The notes beneath the pieces were generated by a model that saw only the letters and a program-made list of their open reading frames with translations, was not told the origin of the DNA and made no database searches. The position numbers and the translations under genes are program-made. From Turbatrix aceti (lineage: Eukaryota > Nematoda > Chromadorea > Rhabditida > Panagrolaimidae), in contig OZ017767.1 of assembly GCA_963969345.1 (NCBI GenBank), forward strand, positions 8,150,739 through 8,214,738: a stretch of 64,000 bases of DNA, written 5' to 3'. This document shows positions 35,416 to 46,197 of the stretch, piece after piece (positions within the stretch are counted from its first letter, which is position 1; every line of letters begins with the position of its first letter).

Positions 35416-36196
35416 ATGGTTCGTTTTTCAGCCCTTTATTTGTGTTACTGACGTGTTTGTTGCAGGGACGACACAAGCTGACATGCAAGTACCGAAAGGC
35501 GCTCAACAAAATCGTCAAACCCACGGATCAGAGAATGTGAGTTTATTTTTGCCTTTTTGGGGCTTCTCATTGGAAGTCGCTTTTTTTCAGCAAAGATGAC
35601 AAGCGAGAGATCAGGCCTAAGAAGAAAGAGGACGAGCAGGCGCTCAAGATCACCGAGGCTCCTCAGCTGTCTTCTGCGATGTTTCTGAAGTACAACGACC
35701 AACTCGGACCGCCTTATCACGTCATTGTTGACACCAATTTTATCAACTTCACCATCAAGAATCGTCTGGACATGTTTCAGGCCTTCATGGATTGTCTCTA
35801 CGCTAAAAGTGAGTTTTTTTAACGTTTTTTTTATAAAAAAAATGTGTTTTTTTTACGGTTGAAACTTTTCTGACGCTCGTTTTTTCTTCAGCAACTCCCT
35901 ACGTGACGGACTGCGTCCTCGGCGAACTCGAAAAGATGGGCAGGCGATTTCGGTTGGCACTCCGCATCCTGAAGGATCCCCGCGTCCAGCGCCTCTCGTG
36001 CACGCACAAGGGCATCTACGCCGACGACTGCATCGTGCAGCGTGTAACTCAACACAAGTGCTACATCGTTGCGACATGCGATCGCGATCTCAGAAATCGA
36101 ATTCGCAAAATTCCGGGTGTTCCGATCATGTACCTTCGCGACCACCGGTACACTATCGAACGCATGCCCGACGCCTACGGAGCGCCGGCGTTCTGA
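35416..36196 (+). CDS. FCF1/UTP24 rRNA-processing PIN nuclease, copy 1
   Basis: Exons 35416-35418, 35466-35536, 35591-35808 and 35892-36196 give 198 residues, the same length as human FCF1. The first coding exon is only the ATG, followed by GTTCGT and spliced to GGA CGA CAC, giving [13 protein letters not shown] basic N-terminus ([19 protein letters not shown]) precedes the PIN domain: [20 protein letters not shown] with the first catalytic Asp, [31 protein letters not shown], and [22 protein letters not shown]1 cleaves pre-rRNA in the small-subunit processome. Two further copies lie at 38447-39224 and (truncated) 45441-45996. Confidence 0.95.
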
Positions 36197-36351
36197 GAAG
36201 CAAATGTCTTGTTGATTTTATGATGATTTATGAATGATTTATTGTAAACTTTGTCGGGAATTGTCATAATGGCTCATTTATTAGATATCGCACTAGTTGT
36301 TGATCCGATCTTGCAAAATTGAAAGTTTTTGCGTACAATACAAAACATTTG

Positions 36352-38122
36352 TCAATTATTTTCTTCTTTTTGAATGCGTCTTGTTTGGACAAGATATCGT
36401 AACCGAACTTGAGATTCCTTGTACACAATGTACTCGTTACAATGCAGATGAATACTACTGTCATCCGACTCAATTAACTTTCCTTTTGGAACTCTGACTG
36501 AACCGGGCAGCATTATATTGTTTTTCGGTTCGAAGAATCTACGGCCTACTCCTAAAAAAAATCCGGTAAAATTTTTTCTCGAATATAGGAAATTTTTTTA
36601 GTTGTTGGCATCCATTGTACAACTTTTCGATATATCACATTTTTCTGTTGCCGGATTCTGGAAAAATTGCAAAAGCCATATCTCCTGATTCCGGCGTCAA
36701 AAAAATGTGATATACCGAAAAGTTTACCCTCCCTATGCATATGCCAACAACTTTGGCATAAAACATTTGGAAGTGTAAAATCTCTGTGTCGGACGTTCTG
36801 GTTTTTTTGCCACCGACCGCGACCGCACCTACTTTTACAGCCAGTCTCGCACCTGCGGAACTCACCCTTCAGAGAATCAAATCCTTGATCAGGTTTAGTT
36901 TTTGGTAGCTTGGTTTCCTGCATTTTGCCAAGCGCAACTTCGGATAGAAGCAGAAGACCTATTGTTTCGTCCGGTTGGTCGTTTTCATCTTCCGAGAAAG
37001 AATAATTTGCAGCCTTATCAACCATGTCGGCAAAATAGATGCCTTTGCCAAACATATATCCAGTGTGTGGGACTTCGGGTGGAGCAACGCGGAGACCATT
37101 TGAAAGTATACCAGCAAAGTTGAACAGTTGGGAGCCGTGCCAGAGAAGATAAATGTTGCCGACTTTTTTCATCGAACTCTTGTACGAATCTTCGTTTTCT
37201 TCTTTTCGTGAGATTTCATAAATGTGATCGATAACTACATCATAGTTTGTGTATTTAGACACGTTTGCATCTTTCACGTAGTTTACAATCAAGTTGTATT
37301 CTTTAGAATTTGGGTCGAGGACTTCTATATCGCAGCCAATTTTTTCGTAACGCTGTTCAATAGGGTCCTTCTCGGTGTCTATGGCCCTAAACATTTTGTT
37401 CATAATTCCATAGTTTTTGAGAATTTCCAATTCTCCACATTTTTTCGTGACAATTTCAAGGGTGTTGATTTCACAAATATTTGTGTAGGGCATGCGACTG
37501 TAAAACTTGTTTGATAGACCTTTCAACTTGTCTGAATTGCCAGATTCAATCTCCTGAAATTATTTACTACATGTTTTCATTTTATCATTTTATTATGATA
37601 TTTCTTATAAAATTTTTTATAGATATTTATAAAAAATTTTAAATAACGAAAAAAGAAACAAACTTCTGTGATTTGTTTAAGCACATGATATGCACTACGG
37701 ATCAGCTCTGATGTGAGGTTGTTTAAATTCGTCTGTGTTGTATCGATTTTCATTTCCTGCATGTCCGAGTTCATGACATCAGTATCGGGTATCAAATTAA
37801 TCAGCAATTGAACTTCAATTGACAGCTTTGACGTGGTATTTAGTGTCTGATAAAAATTCAGATGTGCCTCGGCATTTTTAAATTGAAAAAAACAAACCTT
37901 GCCTTTGTATTCGACTTCTAAGATGTCATATTTACCATAAATTTTGGAAAATTTTGGAAGATTTGAAAACTCGTTTCCTGTTAAGTCAAAATATTTTCTA
38001 AAAATGTGTTAAATTATCTATTATTAAAAAAGGACAAAAAACATGCTTGCAAAAAAGAGATTCGCATTGTTCTTTAGTTCTCTCGTTTATCATAGATGGT
38101 TTATTTTTATTTTTATTGTTTT
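36352..38122 (-). CDS. PARP1-like gene A, N-terminus lost at assembly gap
   Basis: Visible exons (minus): 37898-37997 (end of WGR), 37664-37846 and 36866-37553 (helical regulatory domain and start of the ART domain), 36352-36551 (end of ART). They join in frame. NIYLLWHGSQLFNFAGIL carries the catalytic His, GKGIYFADMV the Tyr and HLHCNEYIVYKESQV the Glu of the H-Y-E triad, so poly(ADP-ribosyl)ation chemistry is expected. Upstream exons (WGR start, PADR1, zinc fingers) should lie beyond 38020 but run into the 200-N gap; the sequence after the gap belongs to an FCF1 copy. Its D-loop (RVAPPEVPHTGYM) is close to PARP1. Confidence 0.88.
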
Positions 38123-38322
38123 NNNNNNNNNNNNNNNNNNNNNNNNNNNNNNNNNNNNNNNNNNNNNNNNNNNNNNNNNNNNNNNNNNNNNNNNNNNNNN
38201 NNNNNNNNNNNNNNNNNNNNNNNNNNNNNNNNNNNNNNNNNNNNNNNNNNNNNNNNNNNNNNNNNNNNNNNNNNNNNNNNNNNNNNNNNNNNNNNNNNNN
38301 NNNNNNNNNNNNNNNNNNNNNN
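38123..38322. other. Assembly gap (200 N)
   Basis: Exactly 200 N, so probably a gap of unknown true size. It interrupts the 5' half of PARP gene A and the upstream region of FCF1 copy 2. Confidence 0.99.
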
Positions 38323-38446
38323 GGGGTTCTCGCGACGAAAAAAATTGAATTCGCTCCGAGACCATGAACTTGTTGCTGCACAAGTTTTGTTGGTTGAACT
38401 TCTCTTTTTCACAGTTTTTTAGCTTTCAGGCTTCCTTTTTCGGCAA

Positions 38447-39224
38447 ATGGTTTGTTTTTTAGCCTTTGTTTTGTGTAACTGACGTGTTTGTTGCAGGGAC
38501 GACACAAGCTGACATGCAAGTACCGAAAGGCACTCAACAAAATCGTCAAACCCACGGATCAGAGAATGTGAGTTTATTTTTGCCTTTTTGGGGTTTTTCA
38601 TTGGAAGTCGCTTTTTTTAGCAAGGATGACAAGCGAGAGATCAGGCCTAAAAAGAAAGAGGACGAGCAGGCGCTCAAGATCACAGAGGCTCCTCAGCTGT
38701 CTTCTGCGATGTTTCTGAAGTACAACGACCAACTCGGACCGCCTTATCACGTCATTGTTGACACCAATTTTATCAACTTCACCATCAAGAATCGTCTGGA
38801 CATGTTTCAGGCCTTCATGGATTGTCTCTACGCTAAAAGTGAGTTTTTTAACGTTTTTTTATAAAAAAAATGTGTTTTTTTACGGTTGAAACTTTTCTGA
38901 CGCTCGTTTTTTTCTTTAGCAACTCCCTACGTGACGGACTGCGTCCTCGGCGAACTCGAAAAGATGGGCAGGCGATTCCGGCTGGCACTCCGCATCCTGA
39001 AGGATCCCCGCGTCCAGCGCCTCTCGTGCACGCACAAGGGCATCTACGCCGACGACTGCATCGTGCAGCGTGTAACTCAACACAAGTGCTACATCGTTGC
39101 GACGTGCGATCGCGATCTCAGAAATCGAATTCGCAAAATTCCGGGTGTTCCGATCATGTACCTTCGCGACCACCGGTACACCATCGAACGCATGCCCGAC
39201 GCCTACGGAGCGCCGGCATTCTGA
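38447..39224 (+). CDS. FCF1/UTP24, copy 2
   Basis: Same four-exon structure as copy 1: 38447-38449 (ATG only), 38497-38567, 38621-38838, 38920-39224, giving 198 residues. The protein reads identical to copy 1; differences are silent or intronic (for example the third-exon acceptor is TTTTTTAG rather than TTTTTCAG). All PIN-domain acidic residues are retained. Either copy could be the ancestral locus. Only this one lacks the foldback element upstream. Confidence 0.93.
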
Positions 39225-39524
39225 AAAGCTAACGTTTGTTGTTGATTTTCTGATGGATTATGAAGGATTTCTTGTAAATTGTGTGGAAACTTTTTGGCGC
39301 CGTTACTCATCAGTTTGGGAGGCTTCTGAAACGATCAAAAAATAGTTTATGCTCACTTACAAAGGCCTACAAAAATGGTTTGATATAAAAACATCTTTTA
39401 AAAAAACAAATCAGACAAAGCCAAAGAATTACTGAAAAAAGCTTGCTTGCGATCAAAAATGCACACGAGAAAGGTGACTGATGTGAGTTGATTCAACTCA
39501 GTTGAACCAGGGCTCTGGGCAGCA
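39225..39524. other. Spacer between FCF1 copy 2 and PARP gene B
   Basis: Convergent 3' ends; no gene seen. Confidence 0.4.
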
Positions 39525-39731
39525 TCAATGCTCATATTCGATCCTAACAATATATCGTAGTCGGATCTGAGCCTCATCATAGACGACGTATTCGTTGTGC
39601 ATAAGAATATTTATGTTGCTGCTTTGTGGCTCTATCAGCTCTCCGGTTAGTACTTTGCTGTCATGCAGCATCTTCCAGTGCTGTGGGTCGGGGAAAATTT
39701 TGCCTTTACCTAAAACACGAATGCTCTACAA

Positions 39732-40105
39732 TAGTGTTCCGCTCTGGCCAAAATCGACTCTCGACTCTGACTCAGAGTTCGAGAGTCGACTCTTTCGACT
39801 CCGACTCCCAGAATCGACTCTTGGACTCCGAGTCAAAATAGGTTTACAGAAAATGCATCAATAAAAGCCTAAAACTGCGTGCTTTCAGCTTTTACGACTT
39901 TTTATTTTACAAGATCAAAAAATATAGCACCAAAAATGTTTATACTATTAAAAGTGTATTTTTTTCAAAAAATTTTCATAAAAGAGTCGACTCCAAAGAG
40001 TCAAAAAGTCATTTTGTAAAAATCGACTCTCGACTCTGACTCTGACTGTCGACTCTCAGAGTCAGTGTCAAAGAGTCGACTCTGATTCGGAGTCAGCGGA
40101 ACACG
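39732..40105. mobile_element. GAGTCGACTC-rich MITE, 374 bp, in last intron of PARP gene B
   Basis: Ends are inverted (AGTGTTCCGCT / AGCGGAACAC) with arms built of repeated GAGTCGACTC/CTCTGACTC words around an A/T-rich core. GCTCTACAA is duplicated at 39723-39731 and 40106-40114. An 8-9-bp duplication suggests hAT or Mutator-like mobilisation. A short relative lies near 13360-13390. Confidence 0.75.
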
Positions 40106-41389
40106 GCTCTACAACCATAGAATTTTACACTTACCTTTTACAGCCGAGTATCCTTCGTCAGGCTTTACAAATTTGTAAAAGTTAATTTCTTGTAGTTTGC
40201 CAAGCGCCACTTCGGCGAGATACAGAATACCGATTCCTTGCCAACTGGATTCCAAAAAAGATGGCCACGAGTATGACGCGGCATGGGAGAATATGTCCGT
40301 AAAGTAAATACCTTTACCCAATGTTCTCGCGGTAGTTACAGGTGCATCGATACAAAGACCCTTTGAGAGAACTCCCACCAAGCTGAACAGCGGTGAGCCG
40401 TGCCAGAGAAGGTGAAGGTTGCCTATCTGTTTCTTGAATACTTCATTTTCTTGTTCCCGGAAAATAGTACAAATTTGTTTGATTCTGAAATTTCTCTCTT
40501 TGTGGTCGGGTGAAATTTTTGCGTATGTTTGAATAGTTTTGTATTCTTCGGATTCGGGATCTAGAACATTCAATTCGCAGTCTAGTTTTTCATAAATACG
40601 GTTAATAACGTCCGTCTTGTCGTCGATGCTTTTTAAAATGCGATGCGTAACTCCGAATTCCCTTAACTGGTCAAGATGAACACGTTTTTGATTGACTAGA
40701 TCAAGGCTGTCCAGAACAGATATTGTGGTGTGAGGAATTTGATTGTAAAATTTGTTCGATAGCTCTGTCAAATTGGAGTCGTTTGCTTTGCCAGATTCTA
40801 TTAACTAAACGCATTTTCATTATACATAATTGTATATTTTTATGACAATCAAATATCAATTTCCGTAGGAAAAAAGACAACAAACCGTTTTGATCTGTTC
40901 GAGCACGGGATAGGCGTTAAGTATCCCGCTTTCAGACAATTCGCCCAGAGGCATCTTAACCGTGTCAATTTGCATTTTCTGTATGGCAGCATCCATATCG
41001 GAGATACTGGGTATCGTGCCAATGAGCTCTTTTACTGAAAATGCAATTTTAACTTAAAAGCAAGGCAACAAATTGGGAAGAGGCCGTATGATAATCATCT
41101 TCTTAAATACCGGATAAAAATTTGAATGTCAATAATTTTATACCTTCCTGGGAATTCGCGAGATCCCATTTTTGCAAAAATTCTTCATGGGATTGGGCAT
41201 ACTGAAAAAAAACCCAAAATTTGTTTGAATACTTTGGTTAAAAACAAACCTCGCCGGCGTATTTTACATGTAAGATGTCATATTTACCGGCTTCTTTGGT
41301 AAATGTAGGAAGCTTTGAAAAATTGTTTCCCGTTAAATTCAAAAACATCCTAAAAGTAAATAAATATTTTTAGTGATTACGATTAGGGT

Positions 41390-41640
41390 TCCCCTCTCCC
41401 CCTCCCCGCTTGCATTACGGGGGGGGGGGAGTTACGGGAAGGAGATCTTCACGGGAATAGAACGGGGAATTTCACGGGGAACAAATTTTTGTATACGGGG
41501 AGTTTTAAAAAATCTAAATTGACTAAAATAGGCAATTGACAGGGGTTCTTAGCAGTGAAACTTCGCCATTTATAGTACATCAAAGGCTTTGTTGCATACC
41601 CGGGGACCCCGCGGGGAACGGGGGGGGAGGGAACCCTAAT
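41390..41640. repeat. GC-rich repeat with poly-G/poly-C in PARP gene B intron
   Basis: Inverted G/C runs (CCCCTCTCCCCC ... GGGGGGGGAGGG) frame an intronic segment. It resembles the G/C-rich block near 12970-13095. Confidence 0.5.
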
Positions 41641-42210
41641 TACGACCAAAAACTATTTTAATAAAATTCGTACTTGAAAAATTCAAACATTGCTGTGGCT
41701 TGTACATCTTCTTCGTCTTTTTTTGTAATCTTCTTTATCTTTGATTTTCCGTTGCTGCCGACGCGATACCACTTACGGTAAATGTAGTATTCATTAAAAT
41801 TATCATTTACCAGAATTTGCAGCATATAACCTTTGTTTGTATTTGTAGACAAATTTACCAGAATGAGAACGGCCTGATATGTCACGCCTAACATAAGAAT
41901 AAATAGAAAATAGAAAAAAAAACCATTAAAAAAAAAAGAATTAAAAACCTAAAAATTGTTCTTGAATACATTTGTTAACGTACCCTTTGTTTTGAATATG
42001 TGCATGTTTTTATATTTGGGATCCAACAGACAATCATCTTTTATCAATTTCCATATCTCTTTTTTTGAAGAAAGTGAAGCTGACTTTTTTGAAAACGTTA
42101 TCAGGGTACTAAAAACAATATTTTACGTATGCAATATAACGTCTCAAAAAAATTAACCAACGGGTATATGCGTCTGTCGTGCCTTTGAATATCTATATTG
42201 TTGATATTGG

Positions 42211-42585
42211 GCGCGGGTGGCCCAGTGGTGTGTGGCGCGTCTTCAAGGAAATCAAGGTCGAGGTTCGATCCCGCTTGGGCGCAGCGGTCTTCTACAACTC
42301 ATTCTCATTCGTTATCATCCAATCAAAACCACACCACACCAAAAACACGTCCCGTCCCCTGTAAGAGCTGCGAACTCAGGGTGCACGTATCGCAAAGACA
42401 TCCGTTCCGGATGGGCCCCTCTACGTACGAGTCGCCATCATCATCTTCATCACCTTCTTTTTGTATATTGACATCGTTGCATACTTCATCACCTTCTTTT
42501 TGTATATTGACATCGTTGCATACTATAAATGAAATGAAATAAATGAAAGAAAATGAAAATGAAAAAAAAAAAAAAATGAAATGAA
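42211..42585 (+). mobile_element. tRNA-derived SINE in a PARP coding exon
   Basis: The head is tRNA-like with pol III box A (TGGCCCAGTGG) and box B (GGTTCGATCCC). The body contains a 39-bp tandem duplication (42446-42523), and the tail is built of AAATG/AAATGA words. A perfect 14-bp target duplication, ATTGTTGATATTGG, lies at 42197-42210 and 42586-42599, as expected for LINE-driven insertion. It splits the PADR1 exon of PARP gene B. Confidence 0.9.
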
Positions 42586-43522
42586 ATTGTTGATATTGGC
42601 AAGCGTGCCTTTTTTTTTACCTTTTTTATTTTTATCAATTTGTGGTATTTTGACATCGTTGCATACTATGTTATTGTCAGTGTACCCGCAGATAGCGTAA
42701 CCTGAGACAGGCTTGTTACAACGGTATGTGTGATATGCCGTGCTATAAACCATCTGTCCCGAACACTGCGGACACAGAGCGGGAACTCCGAAGACAAACA
42801 GGTCCGTAATGTGATTCAAACGCTGAAATCTTAAATAATTTATACATACTGATGTTTTCATACCTCATCGCGTCCATTGAAAACTGGTTGATGGTTTAAC
42901 TCCAAGATGTCTTTCATGTTGTTGAAATTCAACTTTAATTTCGTCAACTTATTTTTTGCATCCCAGAAAGCAGTGGACTGAATTTTAAACTTATTTATTA
43001 GTTCTTCAGTTAACTGCGCTAAAAATATATTTTTGTACTAAATGTTATTTGATATTTTGTTGAAACATACTGTATATATTTGATGTGCTTGACTGAATAA
43101 TTTCGCAGATAAATTCCATGTCTTCCGGTTTGAGATATTCAATGCCGTCTATGTTCCACTCTCTTAAGGTATTTTTCATTTTTACTGAAAATAAACGTAT
43201 GAAAATCTAACGAAAAAATGTAACATTTGAATTATTACTTTTTTTTTCTCTATTTGTGCTTTTCTCTTCAAAGCAATCTAAATGATACCTGCAAATTATT
43301 TGTTACACATACTTATCGGCGTTTTGTTACAAAATGATACCATTTGTCGCTATGACGAGGCAAATAAAAAGGTGGCAAAAAAGCACCCCCATATGTTCTT
43401 TGAGATATTCGACATTCGTATATTTTTATTGGCGTTTTGCAATATTGGCACTTAGATTTACCAGTTTTGGCATAATCTACAGCAAACTGCGGCAGAGTTC
43501 GGTATGAAGGTGTTTGATCCAT

Positions 43523-44065
43523 TATCAAATTATCTGTAAGAAAACGTACTTAAATAAGTTAGGGATACAAAAAAGAAAACACGTAAAAGGAAAAAAATTA
43601 AACTTAAGATTCACCCGAAAACACAACAGCATCATGTTTGCTTGGTTATACTATTTGCACTTACACTGCCTATTAGCGCTGTTTAAGCGAAAGAATTTTC
43701 TTATCACAAGAAAGTGAAAGCATAGGGGCTGAAAACTATGATCAAAGTCGAATAACATAAGCTTCTTTACGTGCAACAAAGACGCTTATTTTACTTCATG
43801 CAGTTTTCGACAAACTGTAATGGGCGAAGCGTCCTAATTTTTAAAATCAGTAAATTTTTTGCACAACAGCTTTACACAAAAAAATTGAAAGACGGCTCTG
43901 TTCATTGCAGTAAATAAAAAATACTAAAAAAATTTTTCATTTGTTAGCTTCTATCTTTTGTACAATACTGTAAACGTGTATTAACAAATGTACATATATG
44001 TAAACATTTTATAGTTGTAAACGCACATTTCGCACACCTTCTTGGGTTGGGCAGTCGATGCATGC
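43523..44065. other. Intergenic upstream of PARP gene B
   Basis: A/T-rich spacer. From about 43960 it is homologous to 53905-53998, the edge of the duplicated beta-glucuronidase block. Confidence 0.5.
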
Positions 44066-44070
44066 ACACC

Positions 44071-44695
44071 TGTAACGTCACGTATGAGTCATGATTCTAC
44101 GCCGTCGACCGACGATCAGCCGACTGCGTCAACATCAGCCGAGCCGAGATCTTACTGTGCCCCGATCAGCCGATTGCCTCAACATCAGTTCCGCCGAGAT
44201 CCTACGTCGCCGTTCCCCGACCGCGTCAACAACGGTTTCCGCCGCTCCAATCCGCCGATCGCGTCAACATCTCTTCCGTCGTCGCTCCCACGCCACCAAC
44301 ACCGCTGCGCCGCCCTCCCGCTCATCGTCAACACCGCTCCAAGCTCTCTTCCGCTCCAGCCTCCAAGCCCTCCCCTGCTCCAGCTCCGTCTCCGTCCCCC
44401 GTCACGCTGGCACGCATATAAAAGGACGCCGTTTCTTCCCCGTCTCAGAAATCACCCCTCGGCTTATAACCCGTCAACGTGCTCTATTCGTTACCTTATC
44501 TTCCCTTCAAAGGGCCATATTCGTTGCCTTATCTCCTCGCGTACCACGACGTGCCTCTCCCTCTTTTGTATTGACCGTGCCCCTTTTATATATCCAGGTT
44601 TAATTACCCAAGTTTGAGTTTGAGGCATAAAAGAGCAAGTTCACACACACAACACCCGCGTATTTCTCACAGACAACCGTACGAGGACATAACAA
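44071..44695 (+). mobile_element. Solo LTR of an LTR retrotransposon, 625 bp
   Basis: Begins TGTAACGTCACG and ends GGACATAACA, flanked by the 5-bp duplication ACACC (44066-44070, 44696-44700). The paralogous block at 53998-54010 shows the empty site. A TATA box (TATAAAA, 44417-44423) lies at a plausible internal promoter position. The C/T-rich first half gives long but spurious open frames. No internal retrotransposon coding sequence is present. Orientation is inferred from the TATA box. Confidence 0.88.
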
Positions 44696-44855
44696 CACCC
44701 AAAATTTTTTTTCGAATTTTTTGATGCCGAAGATGATCGCAAGCGCTTTTTAATCAATATGAGAGTAGTTTTAATCACTTCTGTTTTTTTCTACCTTGTG
44801 TTTTTTTTATTTCTATTGCCGGATTTTTATTTTTTATCATATGAATTTAAAAAAA

Positions 44856-45437
44856 TTAAGGACGCGACAGAGAAGTGTACCGTTCGCGAATAGTGTACGC
44901 AGCTGGCTTTGGTTCGCGGGAACGCGTGAAAACTCCCTTTCGGTTGCCGACGACGCGACCGCTCGCTGAAAAGTAAGGCACAGAGGCTTCAATTATCGAC
45001 CAAATCCCCGCCGTAAAAAACATACTTGCAATGGTATCAAAATCGGCAAAGTTCCAAACAAGTTCCCCAGTTGTCCAATTTTGAGCTCTTGCAGAGTCGA
45101 ATGCCTCAAAGTTGGACTTGAGAGTGTCGACGTGGTAATTCCAGGTGTAAGGCTCGGCTGGGAGTCGGGAAAGTTCGTCCAAAGAACCCGCGCCATATTC
45201 GGTGACGATGATCGGCTTGTGGAATTTATCGTGGTATGCCTGGATCAAATTTTTCATGCTGGCGGCTGCGGCGTCGGAGTGGCCCCAAGCCTGGTACCAT
45301 CCCGCGTACCGGTTGAAGCAAAGGACATCAAGCAAATCGGCGACTTTTTCACTATCTGGTTGCACGTCGCTGACGAGTGTGAGTAGCCTCAAGGAATCCA
45401 ATTTCCGTAAATAATCTAACAATTGTCTGAAAAACGA
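44856..45437 (-). pseudogene. Beta-glucuronidase 3' fragment (last two exons)
   Basis: Carries exon 6 (44856-44965) and exon 5 (45027-45427) of beta-glucuronidase with the nucleophile motif TEYGAGS, ending just past the exon 5 splice acceptor. It is then joined to a truncated FCF1. Downstream sequence matches that of the full gene at 54149-56235, so it belongs to the same duplicated block. It lacks exons 1-4, so no enzyme can be made. Confidence 0.88.
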
Positions 45438-45440
45438 AAG

Positions 45441-45996
45441 GCGCTCAAGATCACAGAGGCTCCTCAGCTGTCTTCTGCGATGTTTCTGAAGTACAACGAC
45501 CAACTCGGACCGCCTTATCACGTCATTGTTGACACCAATTTTATCAACTTCACCATCAAGAATCGTCTGGACATGTTTCAGGCCTTCATGGACTGTCTCT
45601 ACGCTAAAAGTGAGTTTTTTAACGTTTTTTTTTTATAAAAAAATGTGTTTTTTTACGGTTGAAACTTTTCCGACGCTCGTTTTTTCTTCAGCAACTCCCT
45701 ACGTGACGGACTGCGTCCTCGGCGAACTCGAAAAGATGGGCAGGCGATTCCGGCTGGCACTCCGCATCCTGAAGGATCCCCGCGTCCAGCGCCTCTCGTG
45801 CACGCACAAGGGCATCTACGCCGACGACTGCATCGTGCAGCGTGTAACTCAACACAAGTGCTACATCGTTGCGACGTGCGATCGCGATCTCAGAAATCGA
45901 ATTCGCAAAATTCCGGGTGTTCCGATCATGTACCTTCGCGATCACCGGTACACTATCGAACGCATGCCCGACGCCTACGGAGCGCCGGCATTCTGA
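45441..45996 (+). pseudogene. FCF1 copy 3, 5'-truncated
   Basis: Retains the third exon from [12 protein letters not shown] (to 45608) and the complete last exon (45692-45996) with intact PIN motifs. Exons 1-2 are missing. The join reads CGAAAGGCGCTCAAG: CGAAAGGCGCTCAA also occurs in exon 2, and GGCGCTCAAG in exon 3. A deletion between exons through that 9-bp microhomology would explain the junction. A short in-frame start upstream is possible, but the basic N-terminus is gone. Confidence 0.85.
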
Positions 45997-46197
45997 TGTG
46001 AGAAGCAATTGTTTTTGTTGTTGATTTTCTGATGGCTTATGAAGGATTTCTTTTAAATTGTGTGGAAACTTGTTGGCTGCATCGAAATACATTTAATATT
46101 CAGATAACAAGACTAGCTTATAAATATACATGCATTTATCACGGGGAAAAAATAAATTGCATGCTGGGCTCCATTATTTGACGCGCGCCGTTACCTA

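Larger units (their letters stand above)
39525..43522 (-). pseudogene. PARP1-like gene B, coding exon split by a SINE
   Basis: Twelve exons (minus): 43341-43522, 43239-43288, 43071-43184, 42864-43018, 42162-42822 (SINE inside), 41984-42108, 41674-41887, 41250-41349, 41144-41201, 40886-41034, 40135-40804, 39525-39709. With the SINE and one target duplication left out, the frame is open throughout for about 757 residues. Order: one PARP-type zinc finger (CQYC ... HLDC), PADR1 (CPQC ... YRCNKPVSGYAICGY), WGR, regulatory helices, ART domain with LLWHGS, GIYFTD and MHNEYVVYDEAQ. The SINE at 42211-42585 plus the 14-base duplication adds 389 bases and stop codons to the PADR1 exon. The gene is broken unless the insert is spliced out. 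A MITE sits in the last intron. Confidence 0.85.

Noticed and set aside
42211..42283. A functional tRNA gene
   Set aside because: Box A and box B are present, but the stems do not pair well, and the segment continues into a SINE body with tail and a 14-bp target duplication; it is a SINE head.
44042..44617. A 190-residue Pro/Ser/Arg-rich protein on the plus strand
   Set aside because: It lies within the C/T-rich solo LTR, several frames are open at once, and there is no coding signature.
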